Shown one piece after another: positions 1-8,285 of a DNA stretch of 32,801 nt (positions are counted from its first letter, which is position 1; each line of letters starts with the position of its first letter). The stretch is from Patescibacteria group bacterium (lineage in GTDB: Bacteria > Patescibacteriota > CPR2 > UBA1875 > CAIMLA01), in the NCBI GenBank assembly GCA_028718325.1, contig JAQUMB010000009.1, positions 1 through 32,801 on the forward strand, given 5' to 3'. The translations under genes were made by a program, and so were the position numbers. The notes below the pieces were generated by a model. It saw only the letters and a list, made by a program, of their open reading frames with translations, made no database searches and had not been told where the DNA came from.

Positions 1-77
1 TTAAATTCAACACTCCCTCCTGTTTAAATTCTAACATAGAAAGTACTTAGCAGATGAATAAAATTGCGTCATTAATA

Positions 78-145
78 TTAATAAGCTGACCATAAGGTCA
101 GCTTATTAAGTATGTTCCATTTGGCGAAGCGAGAGGCGCTTGAAC
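78..145. repeat. Hairpin-bearing repeat copy A beside tspO
   Basis: The left part is a perfect inverted repeat (78-91 with 96-109, loop ATAA). It is followed by a segment (108-145) that matches 707-744 closely, including the shared string CATTTGGCGA. The two copies flank the tspO-like gene in the same orientation. Copy A lies just past the tspO stop codon, so its hairpin could also act as the 3' end of that transcript, although no clear T-run follows on the minus strand. Confidence 0.5.
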
Positions 146-149
146 TGAC

Positions 150-674
150 TTAAACGCTAACTTTATTTAGGTATGTAATTGTTAATTGCAATACCGTAGC
201 AAATATGACCCAAAATAGGTATGGAATGTTGGCATAAATAATCCAATGCAAATCCGGAGATACATTCCATAGGGCGTAAAAAGCCCAGATGAGCGTGCCA
301 AGGACCAGAAGAATGTCGATAGCAGCAAGAATGTTACTTTTTAGGCCAAATTGAAGCGGAGTGAAGGCAAAGTTAAATAGAAGGTTCAGGGCAAAAGGTA
401 AAGCCACTAGCCCGGAAAGTTCCCCTTTGTAAGTTCTGTGAAATACGGCGCCAAAAGTTACGACGATAATAACATACAGCACTGTCCAGACTGGCCCAAA
501 AAGCCAGCTTGGTGGCGCCCAAGTAGGTTTTTTTAATAGGCTATACCAATTATATGTATTATTCATAATTATATTATACATTACGGCAACAGGCTTTTGA
601 TTGTTATGACCCACTAAATAAAAACTGACGCTTAAACCTAAAAGGTACTTAGCAAAAGGGCTATTTTGCGGCAT
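150..674 (-). CDS. tspO: TspO/MBR-family membrane protein
   Basis: The product resembles the TspO/MBR (tryptophan-rich sensory protein) family, small five-helix membrane proteins that bind porphyrins and other hydrophobic ligands. The family hallmark is visible: a WYSLLKKPTWAPPSW segment at about residues 43-57 followed by FGPVWTVLY, then further hydrophobic helices. The start is uncertain. The first ATG (674) has no Shine-Dalgarno sequence and sits six bases from the repeat hairpin at 681-706. ATGs at 581 and 566 would give a shorter protein but would remove the hydrophobic stretch (about residues 10-23) that could serve as helix 1. That stretch is short for a membrane helix, so the N-terminus may be degraded. 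The gene is flanked by two copies of a hairpin repeat. The family call is fairly safe; the ligand and role are unknown. Confidence 0.8.
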   Translation of the reverse strand: MPQNSPFAKYLLGLSVSFYLVGHNNQKPVAVMYNIIMNNTYNWYSLLKKPTWAPPSWLFGPVWTVLYVIIVVTFGAVFHRTYKGELSGLVALPFALNLLFNFAFTPLQFGLKSNILAAIDILLVLGTLIWAFYALWNVSPDLHWIIYANIPYLFWVIFATVLQLTITYLNKVSV

Positions 675-680
675 TAATAA

Positions 681-745
681 AATAAGCTACCTTGCGGCAG
701 CTTATTAATTATGTTTCATTTGGCGAGCCGAAGGGCACCGGAACC
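681..745. repeat. Hairpin-bearing repeat copy B upstream of tspO
   Basis: This is the second copy of the element at 78-145. Its hairpin arms are AATAAGCT (681-688) and AGCTTATT (699-706) around a CC-TTGC-GG centre, with one A/C mismatch. The following 707-744 segment closely matches 108-145. It occupies the 5' leader of the tspO-like gene. Confidence 0.5.
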
Positions 746-777
746 AAAATGAGACAAACGAGACAGTATAAAAAGGT

Positions 778-1190
778 TTAAATTTTTTCTTCAATTATTG
801 CAGATTCATCAGAGTCAGGCCGCACCCTTATTAAATAGCAAAAGTCTTTGTTCTTGTTTTCTTTATAAAGTTGTTTCCAGTTCTGGAACAAGTAATAAGC
901 AGATCCAGATGTACCCCATTCTCCTAAACCAGCGCAAACGAAAAGATAAAATTTTTTATGCCAAGGGTTTCTGATTCTCATTAAAACACCCAAATCGCCA
1001 TTTTTGTTAATTGAATATTGTTTATTATTCACTAAAAAAATTCTTTGGCCGGTATTTTTGTCGAAGCTATATTTATAAAATAGATTCTCTTTTAGATTTT
1101 CTACATCATATGTCTTGATATTAGAGTCAGAACTTCCAAAACAAACAAAGGTTCCTTTCCATTTATCCTTTACGTCTCCATCGAGAGCTA
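778..1190 (-). pseudogene. 5'-truncated gene remnant, unknown function
   Basis: An open frame on the minus strand ends at 778. Its only candidate starts are a GTG at 1032 and internal ATGs. The same frame stays open without any ATG upstream of 1032 to at least 1190, where it meets the stop codon of the FtsX-like gene. Translation of that upstream part gives protein-like sequence (for example WKGTFVCFGSSDSN), continuing into LFVCAGLGEWGTSGSAYYL and IRVRPDSDESA. This suggests the C-terminal part of a larger protein whose front was lost when it was joined to the ABC operon end. I do not recognise the family with confidence. The alternative is a genuine 84-residue protein starting at GTG 1032. 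Confidence 0.45.
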
Positions 1191-2390
1191 TTCGTATCTC
1201 AAAACTTCTAGCGAATCTATTTTTGTTGCTTTACGTGCCGGGTAGAAACCAGTAACAAAACTAACCAAAAATGAAGCAGCAAAGATTATTAAAATATACT
1301 TCAGCGAATAGTAGAACACTGAAACAGGTTCGCCTCCGGAGCGTGTTGCATAATAATTAAGAATCATATTAGCAATTTGGCTTAAAATAATTCCGACGAA
1401 TAAGCCGAATAAGCCACCAGCAATACCAAAGATAGTTGCTTCCGTAACAAAAATCTTTTTAATATCTTTATTTCTCATACCCAACATTTTCATTAAGGCT
1501 ATTTCCTTTATTCTTTCGAGTAGGGAAATAGTTAGGGTGTTAAACATCCCAAGCAGTGCGACTATAAGAGCAACGAAACCAAAACTTGCTAAAACTACTT
1601 TGAAAATCACAAAAACCTGCTCAATTTGCGAGACTGTATCGCCAACGTATTGTGTTTTGAGACCGGTGCTTTCAATTTGTTTGCGTACTTTTTCTATTTG
1701 GTTTTTAGAGTTTGCCTCTACCTTGAGCTGACTATAGCTGGTTGCTCCTAAGTCAATTAAATTTTGATAGTGTGTATAGGCTTTTGGCGCCGAATCGTCT
1801 TGGACAACTCCGACCACCACATAATTCTGGCCTTCTACAACTTTTTCTTCAGACAGATCGTTTAATTCTTTTGGTATGGTAAAGTCAAACTTAATGCCTT
1901 GCCCCAAAGCGTCTTGTGGTGACAGCTGTAGCAACTTGGCATAAGCTGTATTTATTACTATTGTTTTGCGCGCATTATCAGACAAGCTCTGTCCGCTTTG
2001 CAAGGTTAAGCCCGACCACGATAGGTATTGTTTATCCGTACCGTAAAACGATATATCAGCCGTCCTATCTTTTGCCTGGGCTTTTGCGCCTATGTTGATA
2101 ATACCGGAAACAGTTCTCACATCCGCTAAATCCTTGATTTCGGATATTGTTTTTTCATCTAGCTTGACTAGCTGAGAATTACCGGTGCCGACATCAAGCA
2201 GCAAAAAAGCATCCCCCTTCGTCACTTCATTCGTCACTAACTTTTCGATTCCCAGGGCAAATGATAGAAGAAAAACAATTGCCGAAATAGCTATGACAAT
2301 ACCCGACAACGTCAAAAGCGTTCTTAGTTTACGAGATCTTAAATTTTTGTAGACAATTCTTAAAATAAATCTTCTATCCATGATACTCAT
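1188..2390 (-). CDS. MacB/FtsX-type ABC transporter permease
   Basis: This 400-residue protein has the MacB-PCD plus FtsX layout: one N-terminal transmembrane helix (about residues 25-47), an extracytoplasmic domain of roughly 200 residues, then three C-terminal helices (about 265-290, 315-340, 360-385). The ALMKMLGMRNKDI segment between helices 2 and 3 is the usual coupling region that contacts the ATPase. The family moves lipoproteins, peptides or signals across the membrane, or mechanically transmits ATP hydrolysis to outside enzymes. It overlaps its ATPase partner by 17 bases, so the two are translationally coupled. The FnIII surface protein gene lies just upstream in the same direction, making it a plausible partner or cargo; that link is inferred only from order. 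The substrate is unknown. Confidence 0.88.
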   Translation of the reverse strand: MSIMDRRFILRIVYKNLRSRKLRTLLTLSGIVIAISAIVFLLSFALGIEKLVTNEVTKGDAFLLLDVGTGNSQLVKLDEKTISEIKDLADVRTVSGIINIGAKAQAKDRTADISFYGTDKQYLSWSGLTLQSGQSLSDNARKTIVINTAYAKLLQLSPQDALGQGIKFDFTIPKELNDLSEEKVVEGQNYVVVGVVQDDSAPKAYTHYQNLIDLGATSYSQLKVEANSKNQIEKVRKQIESTGLKTQYVGDTVSQIEQVFVIFKVVLASFGFVALIVALLGMFNTLTISLLERIKEIALMKMLGMRNKDIKKIFVTEATIFGIAGGLFGLFVGIILSQIANMILNYYATRSGGEPVSVFYYSLKYILIIFAASFLVSFVTGFYPARKATKIDSLEVLRYE

Positions 2391-3075
2391 CCTTTATGAT
2401 TTGACCATCTTTCATTTCTAGCCTTCTGTTGCCTAACTCCCAACAGTCTTGATTATGGGTAACCAAAACAATCGTTCTCTTCGTCTCTTTGTTAAGCCTA
2501 ACCAGTAAATTCATCATTTCATCCGCTGATTTGCTATCGAGGTTGCCCGCCGGTTCGTCAGCGATAATAATCCATGGGTTGGTAATGAGAGCTCTAGCCA
2601 GGGCTACTTTCTGCTGTTCACCGCCAGAGAGTTGGTTCGGTAATTGGTCAGCCAAATTAATGATACTCAACTCTTCTAATATTTTCTCGGCATGTAAAAA
2701 GGCTCTGTGTTGTTTCTCGCCCTCAATTAAAAGTGGCATTGCGACGTTTTCAAGCACGTTTAACGCCTTGACCCAGTATGACATTTGGTGAATTATGCCC
2801 ATTTTCTTAGAACGTAAAATTCCCCGCTCATCTTCCGTTAAGGCATAGATCTCCTGATTGCGGGTAAAAACCTTTCCATGGGTGGGCTTTTCAAGACCAA
2901 TAATAGTGTTTAACAAAGTTGATTTACCACAACCGGAGGGACCGAAAATAACGACAAACTCAGTACTGAATATTTTTAAATTGACATCTTTTAAGACTTC
3001 AATTTCTCGACTACCGACAAAAAAGGTTTTGCCTAAATTTTCAGTTTCAATAATTATTTCGTGTTGGTTTTGCAT
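2374..3075 (-). CDS. MacB/LolD-type ABC transporter ATPase
   Basis: A 233-residue nucleotide-binding subunit with all expected motifs: Walker A GPSGCGKST at residues 45-53, Q-loop near residue 97, signature LSGGEQQ at 149-155, Walker B IIIADEP ending near 175, and switch histidine in VTHNQ near 207. The closest family is the MacB/LolD/FtsE group, which pairs with FtsX-like permeases such as the one encoded immediately downstream with a 17-base overlap. It powers that permease from the cytoplasmic side. The start is ATG at 3075, 19 bases after the stop codon of the FnIII surface protein, so the three genes probably form one transcript. Confidence 0.92.
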   Translation of the reverse strand: MQNQHEIIIETENLGKTFFVGSREIEVLKDVNLKIFSTEFVVIFGPSGCGKSTLLNTIIGLEKPTHGKVFTRNQEIYALTEDERGILRSKKMGIIHQMSYWVKALNVLENVAMPLLIEGEKQHRAFLHAEKILEELSIINLADQLPNQLSGGEQQKVALARALITNPWIIIADEPAGNLDSKSADEMMNLLVRLNKETKRTIVLVTHNQDCWELGNRRLEMKDGQIIKDEYHG

Positions 3076-3094
3076 GTTTAATCCCTTGTCGTTA

Positions 3095-5170
3095 TCAGTC
3101 TAAAAAGTTACCCATCCAGCCGAAAATATTCTGCAGTGTATTCAAGATAATTTTTAAAGCAGATCGGGGAACTTCGCCGGTAACAATCAAGCTATCATCA
3201 CTAACGGTTTGATTTCCTGAATTATCAGAAGAAACAACTCGCAGATGATATGGCTTGCCGGGATCAAGATTGGAGATAACGACCAAGTGGTTGTTCGTCA
3301 AGGCTGAATCCAGAACGGTTTTATTGGTATAACTATCCTTGTTGACTCCCTCGCCAAACTCTACTTGACTGGTTGATAACTCGTCCGTCTTCCATGAAAC
3401 GACGATTTGCGCCTTACCGCTCGAGTTGCTGCCGATGTTTGATGATTCCATTGTGACGTTAGAAATTTTCGGGGCTCTCGAATCTTTTGGTGTCACATAC
3501 TCTCTCTTTTCTGAAGTAGCCAAGTTGCCAAACTGATCTCTGCCAGTGACATAAATACTGTATTTACTATTATCTGCCATATTTGGAAGTTCAACACTAT
3601 GGTCTCTCACTAACTCTGAAGACGATTTCTCATCGTATACAACTCCATTCACACCATATTTTACTACCGAATCGGTGCCAACGTTGGTTTGCCAGGTTAC
3701 TTTTACCGTTGTCGTTGGCCTGTCCTTAATCGGCTCAATCTCAAACCTGGTTACCTCGGGCTGTGGCAAGGTCGAAAAAGAATTATCGCTGCGTAATTCA
3801 TTGCCATCCGGGTCCTCACCGATAAGCCTGAAGAAGTATACCTGCCCGGGTTTTAGTCCGCTTAACGATAAGCTGTGATTTGTAGTTTGAGAACCGGATA
3901 TTTCGGGGATAATCGTGCCATAGTTTGCCGTTTCTCCATAATGGAGTTCGAAGTTGGCGATAGCTGTACTTTTAAAATTAATCAACGCCGAATTAAGGGT
4001 GATGTTATTAATTGAAACATCATAAATACTTGGCAGGTTAGCCGTTGTAAATTGTTTTTCGCTGCCAGTCAAAACATTACCGTCAATATCAACCGAACGG
4101 ATATTAAATGCATATGACTTTTGCGAACGGAGCCCCACCACTTTTACTTCGTGCGAAGTTACTTGCTCTGTTTGCCCCTGTTCGGAAACAAAGGAGTTGC
4201 CTTCTTTGATTTGCACAAAGGAGCTACTGGCACGATCTGTCGCCCACTTGACAACGATTGAGGTTGGGCTAACGCTTACATCCGGGCCGCTCACAAGGTT
4301 TGGCGGAGTTGTATAGCGTCCGGTCGGCTCAATTGAAACGATTTGTGAGGTTTCGGTCGCCCCCGTTTTATTCTGGCTCTTGATCCTATAATAATATTCA
4401 GTGCCTGATACAACGTTGGTGTCATAGTATGCTTTGGAAGTCGTTGACGATTGCTGTACGAAAGATACGCCATCCGTTGATCGTTCGACAAGGTATGAAT
4501 TAAAATTAGCTTCGTCAAATTCGAGTGGCTCTTGCCAGCGTACCAAGATTGCATAATCCTGTAAATTACGATCCGAAACATCATATATTCTGACATTGCT
4601 TGGAGCATTAGGCGAAACAAAAGATATGCCCGGTACGTTGACACCGTTGAAATTTATCCAACCGATATCAGCGCTCCAGGCAAAACCAGAAAAAACTCCG
4701 CTCGTATTGATAATGACATTGCTGCCATTGGGAGAGGCATTAAAATCGATTGCTTCCCCCGTCGACATTACTTTAGCTAGCCCGGTCACCTTTCCAGAGA
4801 CCTGGTCGACATGAACCGGCCCGTTTGGATTATCGTCACCACTGCCAAATGCAATCCAGCCGAGGTCTTCACTCCAAACATAGCCATCAAAATCCTTCGT
4901 TATATTGTTGATAGTCACATTGCTATGATACGGAGATGAATTAAAAATTAGATCGCCGCCATTAGACGATGTTGCCCGCCCGGTAACTGCAAGCTCTGGT
5001 CCGTCTTCATCACCTTTGACGACTGCCTCGTGTATCGACGGCCACATCGCAATAGCCAAGGCAATGATTAGCGCAGCCTCTACACCTGTTCGCAACCAAA
5101 AAGACCGTTTTTTTACAGGTATATGCTTGAGCTTTTCCTTAATAATTTCGTATGTTCTTTTAATACCCAT
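3095..5170 (-). CDS. Membrane-anchored fibronectin type III surface protein
   Basis: This 691-residue protein has an N-terminal cytoplasmic segment rich in Lys/Arg and a transmembrane helix at about residues 26-44, then a long outside part. Two related modules follow, recognisable by FDGYVWSEDLGWIAFG and FSGFAWSADIGWINFNG. After these come about five fibronectin III-like domains (about residues 190-660) with repeated Y.YRI/Y.F.IRS strands and T-rich linkers, as in CPR adhesins and cell-wall proteins. The C-terminus (ALKIILNTLQNIFGWMGNFL) is amphipathic and may touch the membrane. No catalytic domain is evident. It is the first gene of an apparent operon with a MacB-type ABC exporter. A role in adhesion or envelope structure is inferred from domain type. 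Confidence 0.8.
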   Translation of the reverse strand: MGIKRTYEIIKEKLKHIPVKKRSFWLRTGVEAALIIALAIAMWPSIHEAVVKGDEDGPELAVTGRATSSNGGDLIFNSSPYHSNVTINNITKDFDGYVWSEDLGWIAFGSGDDNPNGPVHVDQVSGKVTGLAKVMSTGEAIDFNASPNGSNVIINTSGVFSGFAWSADIGWINFNGVNVPGISFVSPNAPSNVRIYDVSDRNLQDYAILVRWQEPLEFDEANFNSYLVERSTDGVSFVQQSSTTSKAYYDTNVVSGTEYYYRIKSQNKTGATETSQIVSIEPTGRYTTPPNLVSGPDVSVSPTSIVVKWATDRASSSFVQIKEGNSFVSEQGQTEQVTSHEVKVVGLRSQKSYAFNIRSVDIDGNVLTGSEKQFTTANLPSIYDVSINNITLNSALINFKSTAIANFELHYGETANYGTIIPEISGSQTTNHSLSLSGLKPGQVYFFRLIGEDPDGNELRSDNSFSTLPQPEVTRFEIEPIKDRPTTTVKVTWQTNVGTDSVVKYGVNGVVYDEKSSSELVRDHSVELPNMADNSKYSIYVTGRDQFGNLATSEKREYVTPKDSRAPKISNVTMESSNIGSNSSGKAQIVVSWKTDELSTSQVEFGEGVNKDSYTNKTVLDSALTNNHLVVISNLDPGKPYHLRVVSSDNSGNQTVSDDSLIVTGEVPRSALKIILNTLQNIFGWMGNFLD

Positions 5171-5245
5171 CCATTTGTTGTGTTTTTATCTTATTATTAT
5201 TGTATTACCAAAGTAATAAAATTTGAAGCTATAAAGACTCTTAAG

Positions 5246-6329
<1,084 letters not shown>

Positions 6330-6420
6330 TCTATGATATAAGGTCCTATTACTTACTATATTTAGGGAAGGATATTTCAACCCGTTGACATCAATTCATA
6401 TCATTGTGGGTTTCCCGTTG

Positions 6421-6548
6421 CCTGACGCAGCGAACATAGTTGCTGTTAGTAGACTTATTGTTGTTGTTCGTGTTGCCATTGTTCAGGTTCACGTTCCAGG
6501 CATTCGTGCCACTGTTCTCCGTGGCGGACCAGAAGTTGTTGCCAGGAT
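6421..6548 (-). repeat. DGR template repeat (TR)
   Basis: This 128-base repeat aligns without gaps to the VR at 7269-7396. The 15 differences (plus-strand positions 6441, 6446, 6458, 6461, 6465, 6468, 6473, 6474, 6483, 6488, 6489, 6494, 6495, 6516, 6537) are all T on the plus strand, that is adenine on the TR coding strand. Read in the target frame, TR contains 15 asparagine codons (AAC or AAT), the usual DGR design in which mutagenised AAY codons cannot become stop codons. Downstream of the repeat the frame runs on into unrelated sequence. The TR transcript, with flanking sequence toward avd and RT, is expected to serve as the cDNA template. It is not a protein gene. Confidence 0.97.
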
Positions 6549-6794
6549 GACTATCTGCTACCGACTTGCTTTTCACGATATTCCATCCTTGACAAGCAAA
6601 GTAGGAAAATCTGACACCATTCCTCTTAAAAACGCAATAGATTACCCATCACATTTATTCTTTGGAGCGGTAGCCGTAATGGGACATTGCTTCCTAATTA
6701 TTAGATTTTCAAAATAATCAGCTCTACAATATCCTTCCTTTGGGTCCCTATGCACTAATAGCGAGCCCACCAGAACATATAATCTGCAAATTAT
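6549..6794 (-). other. Spacer between avd and TR (probable DGR RNA 5' flank)
   Basis: These 246 bases between the avd stop codon and TR contain no convincing gene. In characterised DGRs the sequence flanking TR is part of the structured RNA bound by RT and Avd. A short inverted pair, CCCAT (6646-6650) with ATGGG near 6680, is visible. I see no promoter that I would defend. Confidence 0.35.
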
Positions 6795-7172
6795 CTACAC
6801 TGGTGAGATAGCAATACTTTCCAAGGGCTTCTGCTGCGCCCAATTTGACCACCTTTCTATCTGTTTAGAGATTTCAACCAACTGACAAAAAAAATATTCA
6901 TAGCTTTTAATGCTTATAATTTTGAGGTCATGCAACAAACGAGCTTTAATTTTGACTCTCTCTATAATAATCACCGCCTTATTGAGCGTAGAAGTTTTAT
7001 CGATAGAATTGTTGGCGATGACGATCTGGTCCATCAGTTCGGTTAAGAGCGATTTTATTTCTTCGGCTAGACCATATTTAAAATCTTTCGGAAAACCTTT
7101 TGCCAATTTATAGAAATACAAACTTAGTTCGTAGGTATTTTTAAAAACAGTTAAATGATCGTATCGTGCCAT
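6795..7172 (-). CDS. avd: Avd-like four-helix-bundle protein of the DGR
   Basis: This 125-residue, helix-rich, basic protein opens with MARYDHLTVFKNTYELSLYF and has the heptad-like pattern of the accessory variability determinant/23S rRNA intervening-protein superfamily (for example LAEEIKSLLTELMDQIVIANN and VKIKARLLHDLKII). In characterised DGRs, Avd forms a pentameric barrel that binds the reverse transcriptase and the TR RNA and is needed for mutagenic cDNA synthesis. Its position between target and TR is canonical. The start is ATG at 7172, with AGGACAGG just upstream. The family assignment rests on length, helical pattern and context rather than a catalytic motif, since this family has none. 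Confidence 0.88.
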   Translation of the reverse strand: MARYDHLTVFKNTYELSLYFYKLAKGFPKDFKYGLAEEIKSLLTELMDQIVIANNSIDKTSTLNKAVIIIERVKIKARLLHDLKIISIKSYEYFFCQLVEISKQIERWSNWAQQKPLESIAISPV

Positions 7173-7217
7173 CCTGTCCTTTACTTTGTAAATTTATGTC
7201 CAAAAAAAATCGCTCCG

Positions 7218-7232
7218 GCCACCTTCGGTGGC
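7218..7232. other. Hairpin downstream of the VR
   Basis: A perfect six-base stem, GCCACC (7218-7223) and GGTGGC (7227-7232), has a three-base loop. It lies 36 bases past the stop codon of the target gene. DGRs often carry a short hairpin or cruciform soon after the VR that promotes retrohoming. On the minus strand a run of eight T follows after a short gap (7202-7209), so a transcription terminator is the alternative. Confidence 0.6.
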
Positions 7233-7265
7233 AATAAATAATAAAATAATTGAATTACTCGAAGA

Positions 7266-8135
7266 TTACCTGACGCAGCGAACATAGTAGCTGCTAGTAG
7301 ACTTACTGCTGTAGTACGTGAGGCCATTGTCCAGGACCACGCCCCAGGCATTCGTGCCACTGTACTCCGTGGCGGACCAGAAGTAGTTGCCAGGATTGCT
7401 TAAATTAAAATTTGAACCGTCAATGTAAGCTTGCATTAACTCTTTTTGAGTGGGCAATCTCCAGCCATTACCGCGTTCGGAACAAAGCTGTTTGGCTGTT
7501 TTGTTGCCGACGGCGACAGAGTTTGCGTTTGTTGTACCATCCCAGCTCCAGTCCGAGCCACCGGAGGCTGCAAACGCCACTGTGCCGGAATTGTTTTTTA
7601 GGTATTGGCTCCAAATCAAACCCGTTCGTGGATCTTGATTTTTGATGTTCGTGCCTGTGTCGTCACCGGCAACAGATGGGCTGGCGACACCCCATGTTAC
7701 GGTATCGGTACAGTTTGTCGTTTGGGTTACGGACCCGCCGTATGAATCATGATATTGCTGGGTAGAACATGGTCCGGGAGCCGGATAGGTACCAGTAGCT
7801 TGAGTCCGAGAATTTCCATTATAGGTTTTGCCGGATCGAACATCATTGGCTGCCGCATTTCCCGACGGCACCCATTTGGCCGCTGTTTTGATCCTGTTCC
7901 ACAGCGCTCCCCAGTCTGGTGTGTCAGTTGTTGTACCAAATCCTAGAGTAATCAGCTCATCTGAAAGAGTTTTTATTCTCGAGGTTACACCTGCGCCGCT
8001 ATCTGGACTTTGTCCTGACTGCTCGGCTAAAATATCAGACTTAAAGAAAAAGATTGAGAAGACAGACAAAGCAATCACAACCGAAACAGCAATAATCACG
8101 TTTCTTTTTAATAAGACCCTCTTTATTTTTTTCAT
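7266..8135 (-). CDS. DGR target: membrane-anchored DUF1566/C-type-lectin-fold protein
   Basis: This 289-residue surface protein has a Lys/Arg-rich N-terminus and one hydrophobic helix (about residues 12-29) acting as a signal anchor, a low-complexity Gly/Ser/Thr linker, and a C-terminal DUF1566-like domain with TGLIWSQYL, GWRLPTQKEL, FWSATEYSGTNAW and YVRCVR. This fold (C-type lectin/formylglycine-generating enzyme type) is the standard DGR display scaffold. The last 43 codons before the stop are the VR. I chose ATG 8135, preceded by GAGGGT at good spacing; a GTG at 8147 is also possible. Cysteines in the linker and domain may form disulfides outside the cell. The ligand is unknown. The gene is divergent from the serine recombinase. 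Confidence 0.92.
   Translation of the reverse strand: MKKIKRVLLKRNVIIAVSVVIALSVFSIFFFKSDILAEQSGQSPDSGAGVTSRIKTLSDELITLGFGTTTDTPDWGALWNRIKTAAKWVPSGNAAANDVRSGKTYNGNSRTQATGTYPAPGPCSTQQYHDSYGGSVTQTTNCTDTVTWGVASPSVAGDDTGTNIKNQDPRTGLIWSQYLKNNSGTVAFAASGGSDWSWDGTTNANSVAVGNKTAKQLCSERGNGWRLPTQKELMQAYIDGSNFNLSNPGNYFWSATEYSGTNAWGVVLDNGLTYYSSKSTSSYYVRCVR
7269..7396 (-). repeat. DGR variable repeat (VR)
   Basis: This 128-base segment at the 3' end of the target gene is identical to TR (6421-6548) at all non-adenine positions and differs at 15 of the 42 TR adenines. The changes alter 12 of the 15 TR asparagine codons, giving Tyr five times, Ser three times, and Gly, Val, Asp and Leu once each. The first 20 plus-strand bases (7269-7288), which end the coding sequence, match TR exactly and are GC-rich in part; this is where the initiation-of-mutagenic-homing signal normally lies. 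The stop codon follows directly at 7266-7268. Confidence 0.97.
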
Positions 8136-8285
8136 TTTTACCCTCACGAGTTATTTCTACATTAACAATATAATACAACAAACTGGATAAAAATAGAATA
8201 TTCCGCCTAATCAAAAACTAAAAAAAGATTTGAGAATTTCTAAAAAACTCTTAGCAATACTATCTTTTTGCGATACCCTCGTCCC

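Noticed and set aside
80-145. Decayed tRNA 3' end in the tspO-flanking repeat (GTTCAAGC and CGCCA on the minus strand)
   Set aside because: The T-stem does not pair and no other arm can be drawn.
6391-6576. Open frame of 61 codons covering TR, resembling the target's C-terminus
   Set aside because: It is the template repeat read in the target frame. Its Asn-rich sequence is explained by TR function, so it is not a protein gene.
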